Shown here one piece after another: positions 57,621-64,000 of a stretch of 64,000 nucleotides of DNA; the stretch's first letter is position 1, and every line of letters begins with the position of its first letter. Made by a program: the position numbers and the translations under genes. Under the pieces are notes generated by a model. It was not told the origin of the DNA, did no database searches, and saw only the letters and a list, made by a program, of their open reading frames with translations. Origin of the DNA: Hofstenia miamia (taxonomy: Eukaryota; Xenacoelomorpha; Acoela); assembly GCA_004352715.1 (NCBI GenBank), contig SCFE01000060.1, positions 1,119,030-1,183,029 on the forward strand. The letters run 5' to 3'.

Positions 57621-58400
57621 CAAAAAAACTAATTAGTGAAAGATAAATGTTGTTTGCAATTTCCAATGAAGTTAAACCACTATGTTTTAAAATGCTGAAA
57701 AAATGAAGTCGTTTACGGGATTTAGAGATTATTTTGTTCACATGATTTTACCATTTGAGGTTTTGCACTGTTCACTCGCTCAATAGTTGCAATGTCAAGA
57801 GCAATCGCAGGAGGAATTTAATGCCTACGTGGCGGACAAATAGTCATTTCTTGTCTTTGTGACACTTAGTTGCATGAAGTTCTTCTTTACCAAATTTCTA
57901 CAAGTTAGATAAGACTATCAGCGGGAGAATAACAATAACGCTTGCAGACCTCCCAAGCTGTTTTGTTTGCTGGAGAAGTGCGGCATTGAAATTCAAAACT
58001 AACAATTCTTGGAAAAATGTTAGTAATAAAGAAATAATATTGATGGCTTACTGACTTTTAAAATGATGGCAATGAAAATATTTTCTTAAAAAATTATTAT
58101 GAAATAATATTAACAATAAAACATGCGATACATATTCAGTAAAGTAGTTAATAAACGACCTGTTTCACAAAAAATTTGTATCGTTTATTTTTGCAATACT
58201 ATTGGGGTTTGGAAAATCAGATAATGCACTAAAATTTTGTCATTAATTATATTATTATTTATCGAGATTACATACTAACAGTTGACTTCCAAAATTTTCG
58301 AGGGCGGCTGTTATTCATTTAACAATAACTTTGCCGCCAAAGAGCAAGAAAATCAACAACAAAAAATAACTAAAAATATTTATAACATTTGAAAATTCTT
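57621..58400. other. No recognised feature
   Basis: AT-rich DNA between two LINE fragments on the same strand. It may be decayed LINE, but no motif is visible. Confidence 0.4.
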
Positions 58401-58770
58401 CTATATGGAAGATGTGTCTGTGTATATCAGAAAACATGACGGGCAATTTCCGAGACACCAAGTTAGGAAAAATATCATGCAGTGGATGACTCGGGTCAGA
58501 AGTGATAAATTTGTAATATTTTTGTCTTCTATCAAAATAGTGGTAAGACAGCGTCGATTAGCACACCACTTGTATCTATAACATCTGTCTAAAAGTCGTT
58601 GGACTTTTTTGATATATCTGAAATCAGCTCCATAAACAATTAAACCATATTTGATCTTGGATAAAAGCAAAGCTTCAAAAACAGGATTTATGTCATAAGC
58701 CGAAAAACCAGCATTTTTAAGATTGACCAAGATAAACTGTCTTTTTGTCAATTTGCAAGCAAGTTATGCA
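58401..58770 (-). pseudogene. Second LINE reverse transcriptase fragment
   Basis: The minus strand reads RQFILVNLKNAGFSAYDINP, VFEALLLSKIKYGLIVYGAD, then VQRLLDRCYRYKWCANRR. This corresponds to the 'L..LK+AG.S..D...+F..L+LS++.YG..VYG' block. The wording differs from the fragment at 57398, so it is from a different CR1/L2-like lineage. Confidence 0.75.
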
Positions 58771-58774
58771 CTTG

Positions 58775-59245
58775 ACTTCCGAATTTCAAATTAGATTTTC
58801 GCTTGATTAATTTCAATTTAATTGTCATCAAATAATATTGAACCTAATTCTGCTATTCACAGCGGCATGTATCGCGTTAGAATATTTACGTTAAACGTAA
58901 TGCCTTGCGCATCAGGACTTCGTTAGATTCTATCGCAATCAGTTTTTATTCGAGCACAATTATTTACTTTTCAAGTTTCTATGTTGACAAAATTAACGAA
59001 CTGTCTATTAAATTTCAGTATGGCCAGTGTTTCCATTTAAAGTTTATCAATGGTATAACTTTGTATAACTTTGGCCCGGTTCTAAGAACAACGTGGAATT
59101 GCTGCAGATGAAACGCATTCTTATTAGACTTTTCATTATATCCTCAGATGTTTGAGACTTCGATTCCTAAATTTTTGCATGTTTAGTTAGGTGAAGCTGT
59201 GGGTAATTTTGTAGTGTTTTCAAGAAATTTCGATATTAAACATAG
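58775..59245. other. No recognised feature
   Basis: AT-rich spacer. A 68-residue frame at 58905-59111 is not recognised. Confidence 0.4.
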
Positions 59246-59253
59246 GTTCGCAT

Positions 59254-59746
59254 TAGAGATATGTGCGGTGCGGTATATTGCGGTAGCGATTTACACAATT
59301 GCGGTGTTAACGATAGAACTAGAACAACTTGCCTTGGCACAAAAGTTATACAGGTAATGTGTTTTGTCTTAAGATTTACAAGTATTTCTCAAAAAACTGT
59401 TTCTGAAGCAAAACTAAGAGATTTCACATACAAAATATTAAAAGTAATTTTTACATATTTCATTGAAAATGTGATACTACCCTAATAAAGTTGAACGAAA
59501 TGAGAAAATACCTAAAAAATTGTCTTTGAACTTTTCTACGAATGATCCATAATCCTGAAAAAAATAATTCATAAATATGAATATTTTCTTACGAATATAA
59601 AAATAGCAATTGTTGCGGTATACCGCGGTAAAATTTCATTTATTGCTGTGGTTTGCTGTAAAAACGGACATTGCTGTGATTAGCGGTGAAGTTTTTTTCT
59701 CTGCGGTGGCAATAATTTTAAAAAACCTGTACCGCGTTCATCTCTA
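59254..59746. mobile_element. hAT MITE, 493 bp, GCGGT-rich ends
   Basis: The left end TAGAGATATGTGCGGTGCGG and the right end read inward, TAGAGATGAACGCGGTACAG, are inverted repeats. GTTCGCAT (59246-59253) and GTTCGCAC (59747-59754) match at 7 of 8 bases. Subterminal TGCGGTA/TACCGC words repeat. Related in end sequence to the 15269-15569 MITE. Confidence 0.85.
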
Positions 59747-59940
59747 GTTCGCACATTTTCATATAGTAATTTTCAAAAAGTGAATATCAAAGTTGGTTTA
59801 GTTGTCTTTGATCTTCGATTCATAGTTACTAATGACGTTGGAAAGAAATCAATGGCTATATGCGCATCCTCTGGAAGCATTAAAAATGTTGATTTTTAAA
59901 ACGTTCTCATCATATTTTTTACAAGCCTATTGGTGTTTAG

Positions 59941-59994
59941 ATTCTGAGCTGATAGCAGATGAACATGAACATAAACCCCGCCAAAAAACGAAAG
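59941..59994 (+). CDS. Microexon of the candidate phase-1 gene (54 nt)
   Basis: Acceptor ATTGGTGTTTAG, donor AAAG|GTAACA. Only the phase-1 frame is open, and it reads SELIADEHEHKPRQKTK. The preceding G plus AT gives Asp, and one G is left for the next exon. Charged, probably disordered sequence. Confidence 0.5.
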
Positions 59995-60099
59995 GTAACA
60001 TATAGTAATTGACTTATTCATATTTATCATTCTCACGAATCACGAATATTTTTAAAATTCTTCTACCGATTTTACTTTACCTAATTTTGTATTTTTTAG

Positions 60100-60147
60100 A
60101 GACGAAACCCAAAAGAAGATCTCCACGTATTAAGCAGAAATCACTGG
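60100..60147 (+). CDS. Microexon of the candidate phase-1 gene (48 nt)
   Basis: Acceptor TTGTATTTTTTAG, donor CTGG|GTATTT. In phase 1 it reads TKPKRRSPRIKQKSL; G + AG gives Glu. The Arg/Lys-Ser-Pro text looks like a nuclear localisation or DNA-contact segment. It is separated by a 105-bp intron from the previous exon. Further exons are not found before the end gap. Confidence 0.5.
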
Positions 60148-60149
60148 GT

Positions 60150-60700
60150 ATTTTCTTTATAATTTTCTGAAATTATCTATGCAGATTTCGAAAAATCATT
60201 ATTTTCATTTTAATGGTACTATGAAAATATTTTTGTTCCCGACAATTTTATTAGTGACTTGTGTTCTATACTTTATATCTTTTTGAAATGATATATAAAC
60301 ATATGTTTATAATTTCCATTAAAAATTTTTGTTTATGTGGCAGCTCTGAGTTTTATCGTATTTGAGAAATTTGCATTTTATGTTATTCACAAGGTAGCAG
60401 AAATTCAAACCCAAAATTTCTGTTCAGTTAATTTCTAGCAATTTTTTATTGATTGAAAAATTGTTTTAACAATATGTATTGTAGCAAAAAACTTACGCCA
60501 GTGTTGATGCAACATAAGAACACAGAAAGTAAACGTTCATAGGAACTTTGGCCTAAAATTGTACACCTCTTTATTATCTGAAGCTCTCTTCACTAATTTC
60601 GTTTTTGATCGGCTTATTTTAAAATAATTCAGAATTTTCACATCTGTTGTATACAAACAGCAGCTGTATTATTTGAAAGCGTATTTTCGTGAGGAGAATC
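60150..60700. other. No recognised feature
   Basis: AT-rich DNA. A possible acceptor at about 60343 (TTTATGTGGCAG) opens no frame in the expected phase with a good donor. Confidence 0.4.
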
Positions 60701-60705
60701 TTTAA

Positions 60706-61887
60706 CCCTCATATGCATGAAATGGGTCCCCGGGGACCCATCAGCTCTTAAAATGTCTGTATATTTTTTTCTAGTGGACGTGGAAGTCCTATATTTTACG
60801 TATTCCTTCATTTGTCATCCCTAGACACGTGGCAGAATAATAGTTGGCTTATCTTTCGTATATTAGATGACACATAATAATTCAGCTCGTTGCAACCATC
60901 CCATGCCTCGATCATCATGCTTAGCAAGACTAATAGCCAATCAGATTCCTCAGCCAATCACCTTGCTGCAGCTTTCCTCATGATCAAAATTTTGAAGCAA
61001 GTTTAGTGTGAGTGCCGGTATGTATCGACGTCCACCTAAGTGCATATGTGCTCAACAAGCAACGCGTCTTATTTTGGAACTAGATACTAACAACGAAGAC
61101 ATCGACGATATTGCAAACTATGAAGAGGAAGTTATTGATCACCCCGATACTGAAATCAGCTATGTCTATATCATACCACTTCCATTGATACTGAAATTCC
61201 TGCTCCGTCTCATCGTGAAGAAATTTCGAGTGACTAGGTCGGAAAAAGCGGAAGAATTTGGAGCAAAACTCCCCCTCCTCCATCACGAACTCGAGCTGAA
61301 AACATTTTTAGAGGAAGAAAGCGGCCCTACTGTTACTACTCAAAGTAAGACTGAAGCATTTGACTTGTTTCTGTCACGTGATATGCGTCGGGACATTATT
61401 CGATTTACTAACAAGCACGGTTCTAATGATCCAAAGTGGTACAATATTGATGAGTTAGGGTTCGATGCCTTCATGGGACTACTGATTCTCTTCGGTGTCA
61501 CGAAGGGAAACCACGAGAGCGTGTGTGATGCTTGGAGGGACGGCCCGTTGGCGAGACCAGTTTTCAAGCAACCATGTCTTTTGAATTGTAGCATGACAGG
61601 GATGACTGATGCAATAAGATTAACTACAGAAAAAAGCCAACCTCACTAGAAATAGTCACGTATGAATACACCTCATATGTCTTTTGAGCTCTATTCAGAC
61701 ATGTTTATTTGTACTATCTTAGTGGTATTATTGAATTATTATGAGAAAAATGTCAGGAGTACACGTTGGTACAGTTTCATTATCAACATGGACATTAATT
61801 ACGATTTAAACGCAGATTTCTGCCAATGGGTCCCCAGGGACCCATTTCATGCAGTAACGTCGATAAAATATTTCATGCATATGAGGG
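60706..61887 (+). mobile_element. piggyBac element with deleted transposase, 1182 bp
   Basis: The ends CCCTCATATGCATG and, read inward from the right, CCCTCATATGCATG are perfect inverted repeats, with TTAA at 60702-60705 and 61888-61891. Both ends carry ATGGGTCCC.GGGACCCAT palindromes next to CATGAAATGGG. A 213-residue frame (61008-61649) keeps the acidic N-terminus (DTNNEDIDDIANYEEEVID) and part of the transposase fold (YNIDELGFDAFMGLLILFGV, RDGPLARPVF) but lacks the catalytic Asp residues and ends early. The intact ends suggest it could still be mobilised by a full-length relative. Confidence 0.85.
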
Positions 61888-61962
61888 TTAAGTACGTTGT
61901 TTTCTCTTGTAACGTTAGCGCGATTTCTTCTACCAATGTTTAGAGTTCTAGTACATGCCCAG

Positions 61963-62606
61963 TAGAGTTTCTGAGAATATTAAATAAATATTCGAATATT
62001 CGTGACAGAAATATTCGATTATTCGGTGATGTTTTTATGTATAATATAATAATATATAAAAGGTAACGTGAAAATAGTCAATTCATAACAAAAACAAAAA
62101 GCACTAGGAAAATGAAAAGTTTTTGTACAAAAAATAAGTTTGTCGACGTTTGCAGGGTTGCGTTCAGCACGTTCTAAATAGCTACGCAATCAACTAGCTC
62201 TTTCCAATGGAATTGGGTTAAAACACGCCAAAGCAATCTCGAGCAGCTGTTTGTTTGCGCCCATCTTAATGGCCACGATCTTAACTATATTGTCTATTTA
62301 TTAATGAAAATTCAATGTTATTTAAAATAAAAATTCTGATTTTCTTATAAAATTACAATAAGTTGACTATTGGGTGATGCCACACGGGTAAGCAAAAGAC
62401 TAATTTTCAAATAGAACAATTTCATTTCTATCTCACTTTGACTAATCGTAAACAGCAAATGTCACTTTTTAGGGGTCCCACACGATTAGTCTTTTGACTA
62501 TAGTCAAAACAGTTATGACAATTTTGTATATGTTGTTTATGCCTGAATATTCGAATATTTTAAAATTAAATGACATTCGAATAGTCGAATATTTTCAGAA
62601 ACTCTA
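61963..62606. mobile_element. hAT MITE, 644 bp, perfect 8-bp duplication
   Basis: TAGAGTTTCTGAGAATATT and its near-exact reverse complement bound the element. ATGCCCAG at 61955-61962 and 62607-62614 is a perfect duplication. The arms are rich in ATTCGAATA. A second pair of inverted words (CCACACGGGTAAGC ... GGTCCCACACGATTAG, 62380-62495) hints at a nested insertion. Confidence 0.85.
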
Positions 62607-62614
62607 ATGCCCAG

Positions 62615-63176
62615 GTCCGCATCATCTTCAAATATTTGTATTTTCTGCATTTGCGAACAAGCATTTGAGAATTTATCATACTGTGTTGGCGTTGGACATT
62701 TAAAGTCTATATTTGCAATATTTTCTACAAAAATTTCATATGAAAGGTTTTAAAGAAGTTCCACTACAAAATTTTGGGTTTTAGATTAACGATTAATAAT
62801 GTTTGAAGGATTCCCCGTTCTAGACATTTCGACATTTCAAACAAATAAAGTATGGAATTTTTTAACATCTTAACCCGCAGTCGTTCATGGTTAATTGCGT
62901 GTTAAAAATATTTTTTGTTTTGCTTTATTTGTTTATTAAATGTTTCAATGAAATATGTAATTAGGCACCCATACTCCAACGAAGTCTTATTGTCATCCTC
63001 ATCAGAGGAATATTAGAATTGTTTAAAATTTTCTGCAACGCGTATTGCATACAAATATTGTTTTAAGTCTAATATTTTTAGAAAGGCCTAATGAAAAGTT
63101 AAAAGGTATTTTTCATAATTTTCTATACATAAGTTACTACATGTTTAGCGTAGATATTTAAAAGAACGTTTTAGTG
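62615..63176. other. No recognised feature
   Basis: AT-rich DNA leading to the terminal gap. Confidence 0.4.
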
Positions 63177-64000
63177 NNNNNNNNNNNNNNNNNNNNNNNN
63201 NNNNNNNNNNNNNNNNNNNNNNNNNNNNNNNNNNNNNNNNNNNNNNNNNNNNNNNNNNNNNNNNNNNNNNNNNNNNNNNNNNNNNNNNNNNNNNNNNNNN
63301 NNNNNNNNNNNNNNNNNNNNNNNNNNNNNNNNNNNNNNNNNNNNNNNNNNNNNNNNNNNNNNNNNNNNNNNNNNNNNNNNNNNNNNNNNNNNNNNNNNNN
63401 NNNNNNNNNNNNNNNNNNNNNNNNNNNNNNNNNNNNNNNNNNNNNNNNNNNNNNNNNNNNNNNNNNNNNNNNNNNNNNNNNNNNNNNNNNNNNNNNNNNN
63501 NNNNNNNNNNNNNNNNNNNNNNNNNNNNNNNNNNNNNNNNNNNNNNNNNNNNNNNNNNNNNNNNNNNNNNNNNNNNNNNNNNNNNNNNNNNNNNNNNNNN
63601 NNNNNNNNNNNNNNNNNNNNNNNNNNNNNNNNNNNNNNNNNNNNNNNNNNNNNNNNNNNNNNNNNNNNNNNNNNNNNNNNNNNNNNNNNNNNNNNNNNNN
63701 NNNNNNNNNNNNNNNNNNNNNNNNNNNNNNNNNNNNNNNNNNNNNNNNNNNNNNNNNNNNNNNNNNNNNNNNNNNNNNNNNNNNNNNNNNNNNNNNNNNN
63801 NNNNNNNNNNNNNNNNNNNNNNNNNNNNNNNNNNNNNNNNNNNNNNNNNNNNNNNNNNNNNNNNNNNNNNNNNNNNNNNNNNNNNNNNNNNNNNNNNNNN
63901 NNNNNNNNNNNNNNNNNNNNNNNNNNNNNNNNNNNNNNNNNNNNNNNNNNNNNNNNNNNNNNNNNNNNNNNNNNNNNNNNNNNNNNNNNNNNNNNNNNNN
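63177..64000. other. Assembly gap, at least 824 N
   Basis: N from 63177 to the window end. Confidence 0.98.

Noticed and set aside
60330-60410. Further microexon after 60147
   Set aside because: The acceptor is fair, but the only good donor breaks the phase-1 pattern, and the peptide is hydrophobic and unlike the other exons.
1-64000. tRNA, rRNA or canonical histone cluster genes
   Set aside because: No cloverleaf with A/B boxes, rRNA core words or other histones were seen.

Overview
The window is nuclear DNA from an AT-rich, repeat-laden invertebrate animal. The evidence is GT-AG introns, a centromeric histone H3, non-LTR elements of CR1/L2 type (one with a 2A-like peptide), and Tc1/mariner, hAT, piggyBac, P-like and Mutator-like DNA transposons, with long (TA)n arrays at many assembly breaks. 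The sequence does not fix the species or phylum; a hydrozoan, a tunicate or a lophotrochozoan would all fit. There is no bacterial-style gene layout, and most short open frames are chance or relics.

Layout. 0-5 kb: piggyBac relic, a small mariner-type MITE, an internally deleted Tc1 element, and two minus-strand exons (5313-3900) that join in phase. 5-10.4 kb: an interspersed repeat, a minus-strand DUF4806-like gene (8425-6792) with a MITE in one intron, and upstream of it a relic of the matching transposase. 10.4-14.9 kb: a (TA)n-bounded element, a 1000-N gap, a hAT transposase C-terminus, a Harbinger-like MITE and a Tc1 relic. 15.3-24 kb: the main host gene, a CENP-A/cenH3-like histone whose two coding exons (15693-15919 and 23449-23995) join in phase across a 7.5-kb intron full of Tc1/mariner and hAT relics. 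24-35 kb: mostly unannotatable AT-rich DNA with a MITE, a foldback and one LINE fragment. 35-60 kb: transposons plus at least four tiny exons (35106, 54138, 59941, 60100), each a multiple of three, each phase 1-1 and each open in that phase. They look like a large-intron gene for a charged protein. 60.7-62.6 kb: a piggyBac element with intact TTAA ends and a hAT MITE with a perfect 8-bp target duplication.

The assembly needs care. Single-N joins (7217, 7306, 34051, 37399, 38104, 52925, 53442, 55608) sit beside near-identical copies of adjacent sequence, so several kilobases are probably false duplications or unmerged haplotypes. Many N gaps abut (TA)n.

The points most worth following are the cenH3, with a long tail and an unusually short loop 1; the phase-1 microexon gene; the family of (TA)n-bounded elements sharing a GCGCTRRGTATA motif; and the compound DUF4806/transposase unit.
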